7,988 nucleotides of DNA from Sulfurovum sp. (GTDB lineage Bacteria > Campylobacterota > Campylobacteria > Campylobacterales > Sulfurovaceae). The notes below the pieces were generated by a model. It was not told where the DNA came from and searched no databases. It was given only the letters and a program-made list of their open reading frames with translations. Within the stretch, counting starts at the first letter, position 1; every line of letters begins with the position of its first letter. Positions 1 to 6,121 of this stretch are shown here, piece by piece. The translations under genes were made by a program, and so were the position numbers. The stretch lies in NCBI GenBank assembly GCA_015661795.1, contig DQVJ01000009.1, positions 1-7,988 of the forward strand. The letters are read 5' to 3'.

Positions 1-201
1 ACACTCATACCCGTAGGTGCACTCGAAAAAAACCTCGGTATGCTCAAGCAAGATAAACATACAAAAATCATCGTATACTGTAGAAGTGGTAACCGCTCTG
101 TCACTGCTTCACGCATCTTGGAGGCAAATGGATTTACTCCAATTAATGTAAAAGGCGGGATTTTAGGGTTACAAGGTGCTGGAGTAGAGATAGTGAAGTG
201 A
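1..201 (+). CDS. Rhodanese-like domain protein, C-terminal part (5' end outside window)
   Basis: The frame is open from base 1 and ends in TGA at 199-201, giving the last 66 residues of a protein that starts outside the window. The visible part contains IVYCRSGNRS, the rhodanese active-site loop, with the catalytic Cys at visible residue 27 (bases 79-81). It is followed by the usual ASRILEANGF helix and a VKGGILGLQ segment resembling the family's closing 'GG...W' strand. Rhodanese domains carry sulfane sulfur as a Cys persulfide and serve in sulfur transfer, cyanide detoxification or redox roles. The specific role cannot be told from this fragment. The protein ends shortly after the core fold, so this is a single or last domain. 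Whether it has a signal peptide or an upstream partner domain is not visible. No clear terminator follows it. Confidence 0.87.
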   Translation, partial: TLIPVGALEKNLGMLKQDKHTKIIVYCRSGNRSVTASRILEANGFTPINVKGGILGLQGAGVEIVK

Positions 202-215
202 TATCTATAGCTATA

Positions 216-582
216 CTATGTAAAGTAAAGCTTGGGTGAATAATTTGTGTTAGCAAGAAGCCCCGGCAAAATCTCACTGTCATTCTTGCCCTTTGCTTTT
301 ACAGTTTGTAAATATTTCCCATACACCATTTTGTCTATCTCTTTGTCGGTGTTGTCAATCTTGGTTTGTAAGGTTGTCAACGTTTCTTGATAGCTCTTAA
401 AGTATGGTTCCTATTCGTCTTGTTGGAGTAGGCTTAGGGTGGTTTTTCTTTTTTAGTTCGATTACAAAGGTTTTAAAGTCATGCTCGTAAAATGCTTCTA
501 ATTTTTTGCTGAGTTTGTCTAGGTTGAAATTGTCTTTGACTCTTTTTAGGAATTTATCTATCAAACTGTGAAAACTGTCAAA
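216..582 (-). pseudogene. Decayed C-terminal end of a type IIG-like restriction-modification enzyme
   Basis: Read on the minus strand from 582, the translation runs through FDSFHSLIDKFLKRVKDNF, then LDKLSKKLEAFYEHDFKTF and VIELKK. After a single extra base in the AAAAAGAAAAA tract (about 442-455), the reading continues in another frame: TTLSLLQQDE, a TAG at 413-411, EPYFKSYQETLTTLQ, then TDKEIDKMVYG. This resembles the C-terminus of large Eco57I-type fused methyltransferase/endonuclease proteins, which end in a helical stretch followed by a '(T)DxEIDxxVYxLYGLT' motif. In those proteins the TAG position would be Trp (DEWEPYF). Resemblance stops at VYG (about 318), and the frame then runs on to a TAG at 218-216. 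The methyltransferase and nuclease parts are absent, so the remnant cannot be functional. Family assignment is from memory of the motif and has not been searched. Confidence 0.62.
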
Positions 583-615
583 TTTTGGACTTAATAAAAA
601 AATTGGGTGCTTAAA

Positions 616-939
616 TTATTCTTTTTTCTTATAACTTACTAAATAATCGTCCACCATCTTTAACTTTAGTGATTGACTAAATCCATTGTGTATTTTGTGA
701 AGTTTTTTTATCGGAGAGAACACTCCACCATCCAAAGAATTTGCAGTATTCTGTATCCCTAAATGTTTGTGCTTTTTATACGTAAATAAATAAGGTAGAT
801 TTGTTCTCAGGCTTTTGTATGTACAGACGAGTTTTGCATGAGTAAAATATTTTTTATTTGTAGCTTCATTCAATGTTTTTTCTGATAAAAATCCCTTATG
901 TATTTCATACTAAGTATCTAATTTTTCATTAAATCTCAT
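616..939 (-). pseudogene. Transposase remnant, C-terminal part
   Basis: The minus-strand frame has ATG at 939-937, an in-frame TAG at 912-910, and continues open to TAA at 618-616. The translation reads KMRFNEKLDT, stop, YEIHKGFLSEKTLNEATNKK, and later LGIQNTANSLDGG followed by VFSPIKKLHKIHNGFSQSLK. The 'IxNTxNSLDGxFSxLKxxxxIHxG' pattern is typical of the C-terminal end of a transposase family common in Campylobacterota genomes, related to MULE/IS256-like or IS1595-like DDE transposases; I cannot fix the family. The internal stop sits where a Trp is expected (DTWYEIHKG). The catalytic DDE part is missing: an in-frame stop lies just upstream of SFKMRF, and the neighbouring gene's end is at 1023. 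An 85-residue stretch starting at TTG 873 is open, but it is a fragment and not a gene. No terminal inverted repeats or target duplication could be identified. Confidence 0.75.
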
Positions 940-984
940 TTTAAAAGATTATAGAAAAATTTCATACAAACGCATACACATATC

Positions 985-1011
985 AGGGATCTCTCCAAAG
1001 AGAGAGCGCCT
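985..1011 (-). terminator. Hairpin after the repeat/peptidoglycan-binding gene, possible terminator
   Basis: A perfect 6-bp stem (TCTCTC 990-995 with GAGAGA 1000-1005, loop CAAA on the plus strand) is extended outward by AGG/CCT pairing (985-987 with 1009-1011) across a small internal loop. It begins 12 nt beyond the stop codon of the minus-strand gene. No run of T follows on either strand, so it is not a textbook intrinsic terminator. It may serve as a 3' stabiliser or a weak terminator. Confidence 0.38.
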
Positions 1012-1022
1012 AAGGGAATGAT

Positions 1023-2408
1023 TTAGAGTTCTATGTTTAGAGACCCTAAGGTTTCGTAGGTGATGCCCCCTGTAGAGAGTGCATTGTCTTTTTGGTATCT
1101 TTCGATGGCATTTCTCGTACCTCTTCCTAAAATACCGTCTGGTTTACCCACTGCATACGATTTTTCATTCAAAGCAGTCTGGATTTTTTTAATGACATCT
1201 TTTGTCATATTTGTCTGACATAAGATACGTTCCCATCCCAGATGTGAATCAGCAAGTTTTTTACGTTTGTCTATCATCTTGTATTGTGCTTCTACTGGTG
1301 TTCTTGTCTCTCTGGCTTCTGAAACGAGTTTTTGGACTTTGACGATTTCATAGGTAGCAGGGATAAGCTCTTCTTTGACTGTCGCAGGTGTATCCAATAC
1401 TGTTTTTGTAATCTTTTTTGTCACTGCAGGCGTTTCTACCAAACATATCTTGTTTCCTGTGGCTTTCCATGGTGCTTGCGCTCCTGTCTTGGCATCAACC
1501 CACATAAATGCAGCAGGGGTATCTGGTATTTTTTTCTCCACAGTCTCATATACCGCAGGGATAGGTGTATGTTTCAAGGTAGGTTCACTCACAAGTTTTT
1601 GTACTTCAATGGTTTCAACCTGTGCAGGGATTTCTTGTATCTCTGTTTTGGCAGGACTTTTAATGACTGATTTTTTAATGGTTTTATATTTGGCTGGGAC
1701 TTTCACCAAACACATAATCTCTCCTGTGGCACCTGAGAGTTTTTGTGCAGGGTTTTTACCTTTTTTCCACACCGTTTTTGCTTCTTCTACCAAGACTTTT
1801 TCTTCTACAGTTTCATACTCTGCTTCTAGCTGTACCACTTCTTTTGAAGGAGGAACAAGAACTACCTTTTCTTCTTTGGTTTCAAATGTTGCGGGGATGA
1901 CTTTGGTTTCATTGCGTTCATTTTGTACCAAAATATCTTCTGTAGTAACTTTATAGGTTGCAGGTTTGAAAAACTCTTTAAAACATGTCTTAGCTACTGC
2001 TTTGTCCAAGTCAACACCTTGGGCCTTGATGGTGTTTAATAAAGCTTGGTTAACTGGTAATGCTCTTTTTTTCAGGCTTGTTTTCCATATACGTGTAGCG
2101 GGTTTTACCTCAATCGTTTCAACTACCTCTTTGTAGGTTGCCGGTAGAGGTATCAGTTTTTTACTCGCAGGGATGACTTCTATCTCTTTTTCTACAGTCT
2201 CATATACCGCAGGGATTACTGTAATCTCTTCTTTTGCCTCTTTGACCAAGACTTTTTCAGATACCGTTTCATACTTTGCAGGAGACATAACTCTGGCATA
2301 ACATTCACCCGCTTTTGCTTGTGGCGGTGTGAGTGAAGCATCCTGTGCACCTACATATGTCATAGGGAGGAGTAAGCCCATCAATAGTGTTGAATATCTA
2401 TTTTTCAT
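1023..2408 (-). CDS. Secreted repeat protein with C-terminal peptidoglycan-binding domain
   Basis: This 461-residue protein starts at ATG 2408-2406 behind a good Shine-Dalgarno. Residues 1-21 form a Sec signal peptide (positive N-terminus, LLMGLLLPM core, VGA before the likely cut). There is no lipobox Cys at the cut site, so it is periplasmic or exported rather than a lipoprotein. Residues 36-392 consist of four modules rich in PAxYETV-type units (see the repeat entry). Residues 399-461 match a PG_binding_1 domain: NMTKDVIKKIQTALNEKSY, then GKPDGILGRGTRNAIERYQ, then TYETLGSL. The join WERILCQTNMT is one I know from other proteobacterial proteins that carry these repeats in front of a peptidoglycan-binding domain. 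The likely role is structural attachment or scaffolding at the cell wall. No catalytic domain is seen. It lies 74 nt downstream of, and co-directional with, the AAA+ gene, and has its own possible promoter. Confidence 0.88.
   Translation of the reverse strand: MKNRYSTLLMGLLLPMTYVGAQDASLTPPQAKAGECYARVMSPAKYETVSEKVLVKEAKEEITVIPAVYETVEKEIEVIPASKKLIPLPATYKEVVETIEVKPATRIWKTSLKKRALPVNQALLNTIKAQGVDLDKAVAKTCFKEFFKPATYKVTTEDILVQNERNETKVIPATFETKEEKVVLVPPSKEVVQLEAEYETVEEKVLVEEAKTVWKKGKNPAQKLSGATGEIMCLVKVPAKYKTIKKSVIKSPAKTEIQEIPAQVETIEVQKLVSEPTLKHTPIPAVYETVEKKIPDTPAAFMWVDAKTGAQAPWKATGNKICLVETPAVTKKITKTVLDTPATVKEELIPATYEIVKVQKLVSEARETRTPVEAQYKMIDKRKKLADSHLGWERILCQTNMTKDVIKKIQTALNEKSYAVGKPDGILGRGTRNAIERYQKDNALSTGGITYETLGSLNIEL
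1233..2303 (-). repeat. Four Cys-to-Trp protein modules, each of three 23-residue repeats
   Basis: Within the secreted protein, PAxY-type units start at residues 43, 66, 89; 149, 172, 195; 238, 261, 284; and 327, 350, 373. That is exactly 23 residues apart inside each triplet. A Cys stands 5-7 residues before each triplet (C36, C142, C233, C322), and a Trp stands exactly 19 residues after the start of each third unit (W108, W214, W303, W392). Cys-to-Trp distance is 72, 72, 70 and 70. Linkers between modules vary (33, 18, 18 residues), and a final Cys (C397) lies just before the peptidoglycan-binding domain. The repeat is conserved at protein level and only loosely at DNA level, so the duplication is old. 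Confidence 0.85.
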
Positions 2409-2412
2409 TCGT

Positions 2413-2418
2413 GTCCTT
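2413..2418 (-). promoter_or_regulatory. Ribosome binding site of the repeat/peptidoglycan-binding gene
   Basis: The minus strand reads AAGGAC followed by ACGA and ATG. This well-placed Shine-Dalgarno fixes the start at 2408 immediately before a clear signal peptide. Confidence 0.75.
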
Positions 2419-2422
2419 CTAA

Positions 2423-2428
2423 ACTATA
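2423..2428 (-). promoter_or_regulatory. Possible -10 box (TATAGT) for the repeat/peptidoglycan-binding gene
   Basis: TATAGT lies on the minus strand, with T-rich DNA upstream (TTTTCT about 17 nt further up). Counting 6-7 nt downstream from the -10 puts the transcript start at about 2416, inside or next to the Shine-Dalgarno at 2413-2418. That would make a very short leader, which argues against the site. A second TATACT lies slightly further upstream on the same strand and would leave a more ordinary leader. The 74-nt gap after the ATPase gene also allows plain read-through. Confidence 0.3.
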
Positions 2429-2482
2429 ATTTGCATCAGTATAGAAGAAAATCATTACTACAGTATTACTTCAAAAAGTATT

Positions 2483-4234
2483 TTAAACCTTAAAGCCCAT
2501 GCTTTTGACACTATCAAAACTTGAGCCTAACTCTTTTTCTATCTCATCTAAGAAGTCTTTGTTGGTAAAAACAGACTCATCACGTACGGCTACTTTGTAC
2601 GCCGTATTTTTAATAATGAGATTTATCTGCCCTCCTGTCAACTCATGTTTGGCAAGTGCGGGAATGTCGAAACGTTCTTCATAGTCTGCATTTTCAGGCA
2701 ACATAAACTGCCAGAGTCTTAAACGTTGTTTTTTACCTGGTTTTTTGAATTCTATTTTATGGTTAAAGCGTCTTGAGAATGCTTTATCTATATTTCCTAA
2801 CAAGTTGGTCGTAGCGATGAGGATTCCTTCAAATTTTTCTATCTGTTCTAAAAAGATATTTTGCATTTGGTTATGCATTTTATCTGCAGAACTTCCTGCA
2901 CCTTCACTTCTGCTACTTAAAAACTGATCTGCTTCATTGAGCAATAAAATAGGGTCTACTTTTGCTTTTTTACTCAATTCTTTAAAATCATCAAATATTT
3001 TACGTACATTTTTTTCACTTTCCCCGACATACATGGACAATATCTTCGAACAGTCAAATGAGAGGATGGGACGTTTGAGTGTTTTTGCCAAGCTCATGGC
3101 AGTCATCGTCTTACCTGTACCTGCTGCACCATAAAAGATAATACGTGCGTCTATCCCTTTTCGTTTGTCTTTAATACCCCACTCTTTGAGTTTTTTAAAA
3201 ACGTCTTTATCTACCTGTTTGACAACATTGTTCAAGGTTTCTCTTGTTTTGGGGTGTAAGACAACATCATCAAGTGTTGTCAATGGTTTGAGATACTCAA
3301 AAAGCTCTTGCTCTTGCACCAAAGCATCGAGTTTTAGCTTCGTTACTTTTTTGCTTTTTTTAGGGTGGATAATGCGTTGCATCACTTCTTCTTGTAAATA
3401 AAAAGAACGGCTGACACCCCCAAACATATTGAGTATCTCTTCATAGTCGATGATTTGTTCTTTAATAAGTTTGGCACCATCTTCAAGCAATGCTCTGTTT
3501 TTTATTTTTTCGTATTCATCAAAAGAGATAAGTTCTATGAGTGTATTCATATCTCTAAACTGTCCTTCTCCCCCAGAATATTCCTCTTTTAACAGGGCTA
3601 GAAAAATACGTTTTTCTTTTTCATCAAATTCTTTTTCTTTAAAAAATTCTTCTACAACTATGGGTGCTTCAGTCATTTTGACACGTTCTTCGATGCGTTT
3701 TGTCAATAGTGTCAATTTGTTCTTTAAACGTCCTATGCTTAAAGAGTTGTCGGTAAATCCTTGTTTAAATGTTGAAATCTGATGCAAGAGTGTGACCATA
3801 TCAAACTGATCTTGCAGATATTCCAAATGGTCTGTGTAGGGTTTAACCTCTGGCAAAAAGATTTCAAGTGAACCTTCTTCTAACAACCGTAACAACGAAA
3901 TGCTCGGGGTAATAGACGTGCCCAGCAACTCTAGCCTAGAACTTTCATGGGCTTTGGCTTGTCCAAAGCTCATCTGAATCACCCAGCCCAAATCAAGCAG
4001 GTTTTTGACCAGTGAAAGTTTTTTAAGATAGACATACCCTTCTGCAGAAAAGTTTTCCTGCAACATCTCCAATACAGAAATTTCTTCTAACCCTTTGACA
4101 TATCTTCGACAAATATACTGAATAAGTTCTGCTTCTTCTTTGCTGCATTTTAAATGCTCAAAAATCAATGATTTTCTTACATCTTTTGTTTCTATAAAAT
4201 TAATAAGGTGTCTCAATGGTGTTCCTAATAGCAT
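2483..4234 (-). CDS. AAA+ family ATPase with long uncharacterised N-terminal region
   Basis: The protein has 583 residues. The C-terminal part is a classical AAA+ module: Walker A GAAGTGKT (369-376), a pore-loop-like SMYVGESEKNVRKIF (400-414), Walker B ILLLNEAD (429-436), sensor 1 ATTN (474-477), arginine-finger region KAFSRRF (484-490), and a sensor-2 helix starting TGGQINLI (533-540). Walker B has Asn in place of the usual Mg-binding Asp, while the catalytic Glu 434 is kept. This NEAD form occurs in some SpoVK/COG0464-like ATPases. Residues 1-320 are mostly helical by appearance, with no domain I recognise. No signal peptide or membrane segment is seen, so it is cytosolic and probably a hexameric remodelling or unfolding ATPase with an unknown client. 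The annotated ATG has no Shine-Dalgarno. An in-frame TTG at 4216-4214 (residue 7) is preceded by TTAGGAACACCA and may be the real start. It is divergent from the PTS operon. Confidence 0.88.
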   Translation of the reverse strand: MLLGTPLRHLINFIETKDVRKSLIFEHLKCSKEEAELIQYICRRYVKGLEEISVLEMLQENFSAEGYVYLKKLSLVKNLLDLGWVIQMSFGQAKAHESSRLELLGTSITPSISLLRLLEEGSLEIFLPEVKPYTDHLEYLQDQFDMVTLLHQISTFKQGFTDNSLSIGRLKNKLTLLTKRIEERVKMTEAPIVVEEFFKEKEFDEKEKRIFLALLKEEYSGGEGQFRDMNTLIELISFDEYEKIKNRALLEDGAKLIKEQIIDYEEILNMFGGVSRSFYLQEEVMQRIIHPKKSKKVTKLKLDALVQEQELFEYLKPLTTLDDVVLHPKTRETLNNVVKQVDKDVFKKLKEWGIKDKRKGIDARIIFYGAAGTGKTMTAMSLAKTLKRPILSFDCSKILSMYVGESEKNVRKIFDDFKELSKKAKVDPILLLNEADQFLSSRSEGAGSSADKMHNQMQNIFLEQIEKFEGILIATTNLLGNIDKAFSRRFNHKIEFKKPGKKQRLRLWQFMLPENADYEERFDIPALAKHELTGGQINLIIKNTAYKVAVRDESVFTNKDFLDEIEKELGSSFDSVKSMGFKV

Positions 4235-4247
4235 GATAATAATTTTG

Positions 4248-4253
4248 AGTATA
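4248..4253 (-). promoter_or_regulatory. Putative -10 box (TATACT) for the AAA+ ATPase gene
   Basis: TATACT on the minus strand lies 13 nt upstream of the annotated ATG. It would give a start of transcription near 4241, leaving a leader of only about 7 nt to ATG 4234 or about 25 nt to the alternative TTG at 4216. The site overlaps the -35 region of the divergent PTS promoter. Confidence 0.5.
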
Positions 4254-4265
4254 ACAAAGATTTGC

Positions 4266-4271
4266 TATACT
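4266..4271 (+). promoter_or_regulatory. Putative -10 box (TATACT) for the PTS operon
   Basis: TATACT on the plus strand lies 26 nt upstream of ATG 4298, with a poor -35 candidate (TTTTGA at 4243-4248, 17-nt spacer). Predicted transcription start is near 4278, giving a leader of about 20 nt. It argues against the upstream in-frame TTG at 4262 as a translation start, because that codon would lie outside the transcript. No clear operator for a NagC-type regulator was recognised. Confidence 0.5.
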
Positions 4272-4297
4272 TTACGTATCAAAATATAAAGACTCCT

Positions 4298-6121
4298 ATG
4301 CAATTTTTTAAAAATTTGTTTACCAAGACACTCAGTAGTACACTTACGGTGACATCGTCAAATGGTTTTCACTTACGTCCTGTGGCAAAATTTATCTCAG
4401 AGGCAAAAAAGTTTAAATGTGATATCCACGTTTCTTTTGCAGGTAAAACGGTGAATGCCAAAGCAGTCAGTCCACTTCTGTCCTTAAATCTGGCACCAAA
4501 CGACTCCTTTACCTTGAGTCTTACAGGCAAAGATGCACAAGAAGCACTTAACACACTCACAGAAACATTCCAAGCCTTGATGCAAGAAGATAAAGCCCTA
4601 CCTCTCATCGAGAAAAAAATACATCATTACAAGAGTGAGGTACTAAAAGGGGAGAGCATCTTTGAAGGTGTGGCGATAGCACCTTTGTTTTTCTATACAA
4701 GAGAAGAAACATTTTCTCCTACAGACCTCTCTTTTCAAGAGTCTGTTAACCTCTCTTTAGAAGAACTCGAAACACTCTACAGCACACACACCCATGATGA
4801 AGCAGGTATTTACCTTGCACAGAAAGAACTGTTGCTTTCACTTAGTCAAGAGAGTACTGGCCTTGATGACTTTGAATTACATATACATGAAGCATCCAAA
4901 AAACTCAAAGGAGGGAGATTTGAAGCCAAAATCACTGACTACTTAGATCTACTCCAAAGGCTCAAAAGTCATCTAGGGTATCGTTATGAAAGCACTTTCC
5001 CTGCTCATCCCTTTGTCTTATATGCTGATGATTTACTGCCTAGTGACATCACGTCTTTGGAAAAAAGTGATGTACAAGGTGTCATTCTAAAAGAAACTTC
5101 TCCTACCTCACATACAGCTATTTTGTTACGTGCCTCTGGAATACCCTCTCTTATCTTGTCAGAAAAGATCCAAACCTATGCCCCCCATGTTATTTTAGAT
5201 ACCCAATGTGCACTGCTTGTCCCTATTCCCTCAGCAGAGGATATACGTCAGGCAACAGAGTCACAAGCACGCTATCAACATCAAATACACACAAACCATG
5301 CCAAACGTTTTGAACATGCCTGTACAAAAACAGGGAAACAGATATCTGTGTATGCCAATATTTCTGATATAGACTCTGCAAAAGTAGCCAAAGAAGAAGG
5401 TGCAGAGGGAATCGGATTGCTAAGAACAGAATTTTTATTTGGCACGGAAAAACCGAGCCAACAGGCACAAATAGATGCCTTTGAAAAGATATTTTCTCTG
5501 TTTGAACATATCACTGTACGTACCTTGGATGTCGGGGGAGATAAAGCACTGCCCTATATACAGATACCTCATGAAAAAAATCCTTTTCTAGGGATTCGTG
5601 GGGTGCGTCTGTTTCAAACACACCCTGAACTGATGGAAGAACAACTCTATGCTATTTTTACTGCAGCAAAGCACAAACCTATCAAAATAATGTTTCCCAT
5701 GATCTCCTCTGTAGAAGAATTCAACGAAACAAAACGTTTTGCCCTGCATGTTGCAAAAAAGCATACGATAGATATCTCCCATATCCTTTTTGGGATCATG
5801 ATAGAAGTACCTTCTGTGCTCTTTTTACTCAAAGATTTTGATGCTGTTGTTGACTTTTATTCTGTAGGCACCAATGATTTAACACAATATCTTTTCGCTA
5901 TAGAACGAACACATCCGACACTTCAAATAGATCCTATGTCACCTGTTGTCTTTTCTGTTCTAAAAAACATTGTTACACAAGTCAAAAAACCCGTAAGTAT
6001 TTGCGGTGAACTGGCAAGCGAAAAAGAAGCCATACCCAAACTGATTACTTTAGGTCTGGAAACACTCAGTGTTTCTGCCAAGAGCATTGCCTCTACAAAA
6101 CAGGAGATACGTCATGTTTAA
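4298..6121 (+). CDS. ptsI: PTS HPr-Enzyme I fusion phosphotransferase
   Basis: This 607-residue cytosolic protein starts at ATG 4298, with only a weak AAAG in front. Residues 12-96 are an HPr domain: SNGFHLRPVAKF holds phospho-His 25 and Arg 27. The position equal to HPr Ser46 is Ala 56 (NAKAV), so HPr-kinase control is not expected. After a linker (about 97-118), Enzyme I runs to the end. Its phospho-His is 272 (TSHTAI). The PEP-binding barrel shows GIGLLRTEFLF (371-381), VRTLDVGGDK (407-416), NPFLGIRGVRL (428-438), IMFPMISSVEE (464-474), GIMIEVPS, YSVGTNDLTQY (521-531) and the catalytic Cys 569 (SICGELAS). All the usual catalytic residues seem present. It moves phosphate from PEP to its own HPr domain, and from there to an EIIA. 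The C-terminus stops at QEIRHV, about 35 residues earlier than E. coli EI. No EIIA domain is attached. The gene overlaps the EIICB gene by 8 nt. Confidence 0.93.
   Translation: MQFFKNLFTKTLSSTLTVTSSNGFHLRPVAKFISEAKKFKCDIHVSFAGKTVNAKAVSPLLSLNLAPNDSFTLSLTGKDAQEALNTLTETFQALMQEDKALPLIEKKIHHYKSEVLKGESIFEGVAIAPLFFYTREETFSPTDLSFQESVNLSLEELETLYSTHTHDEAGIYLAQKELLLSLSQESTGLDDFELHIHEASKKLKGGRFEAKITDYLDLLQRLKSHLGYRYESTFPAHPFVLYADDLLPSDITSLEKSDVQGVILKETSPTSHTAILLRASGIPSLILSEKIQTYAPHVILDTQCALLVPIPSAEDIRQATESQARYQHQIHTNHAKRFEHACTKTGKQISVYANISDIDSAKVAKEEGAEGIGLLRTEFLFGTEKPSQQAQIDAFEKIFSLFEHITVRTLDVGGDKALPYIQIPHEKNPFLGIRGVRLFQTHPELMEEQLYAIFTAAKHKPIKIMFPMISSVEEFNETKRFALHVAKKHTIDISHILFGIMIEVPSVLFLLKDFDAVVDFYSVGTNDLTQYLFAIERTHPTLQIDPMSPVVFSVLKNIVTQVKKPVSICGELASEKEAIPKLITLGLETLSVSAKSIASTKQEIRHV
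6102..6106 (+). promoter_or_regulatory. Shine-Dalgarno that fixes the EIICB start
   Basis: AGGAG lies inside the end of the HPr-EI gene, 7 nt before ATG 6114. It selects this ATG over the in-frame upstream TTG at 6069 and gives the normal NagE-type N-terminus (MFNLLQKIGKALMTPIAVLP). Confidence 0.85.

Noticed and set aside
206..215. Palindrome TATAGCTATA just after the rhodanese gene
   Set aside because: It is a ten-base AT-rich palindrome with no T-run and no neighbouring site, so neither a terminator nor an operator can be supported.
251..291. Possible intergenic repeat (GCCCCGGCAAAATCTCACTGTCATTCTTGCC)
   Set aside because: It vaguely resembles dispersed CGTCATTC-type repeats, but there is only one copy in the window and no inverted partner.
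1332..1956. Plus-strand open frames opposite the repeat protein gene
   Set aside because: They are Ser/Thr/Phe/Cys-rich mirror readings of the repetitive Pro-Ala-Val-Glu-Lys codons and have no ribosome binding site or domain.
1023..2408. Repeat protein gene as a CRISPR-like or DNA-level tandem array
   Set aside because: Periodicity is in the protein (69 nt units), the nucleotide copies are diverged, and the frame is a single open reading frame with a signal peptide.
2499..3782. Plus-strand open frames opposite the AAA+ gene
   Set aside because: They are low-complexity antisense shadows of the conserved ATPase coding sequence, with no start signals.
4262..4297. Upstream in-frame TTG (4262) as the start of the HPr-EI gene
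   Set aside because: It overlaps the predicted -10 box, has no Shine-Dalgarno, and adds 12 residues that are not part of an HPr fold. ATG 4298 fits the domain better.
6069..6113. Upstream in-frame TTG (6069) as the start of the EIICB gene
   Set aside because: The extra 15 residues lie deep inside the EI gene and lack a ribosome binding site, whereas ATG 6114 has AGGAG at 7 nt and yields the standard family N-terminus.
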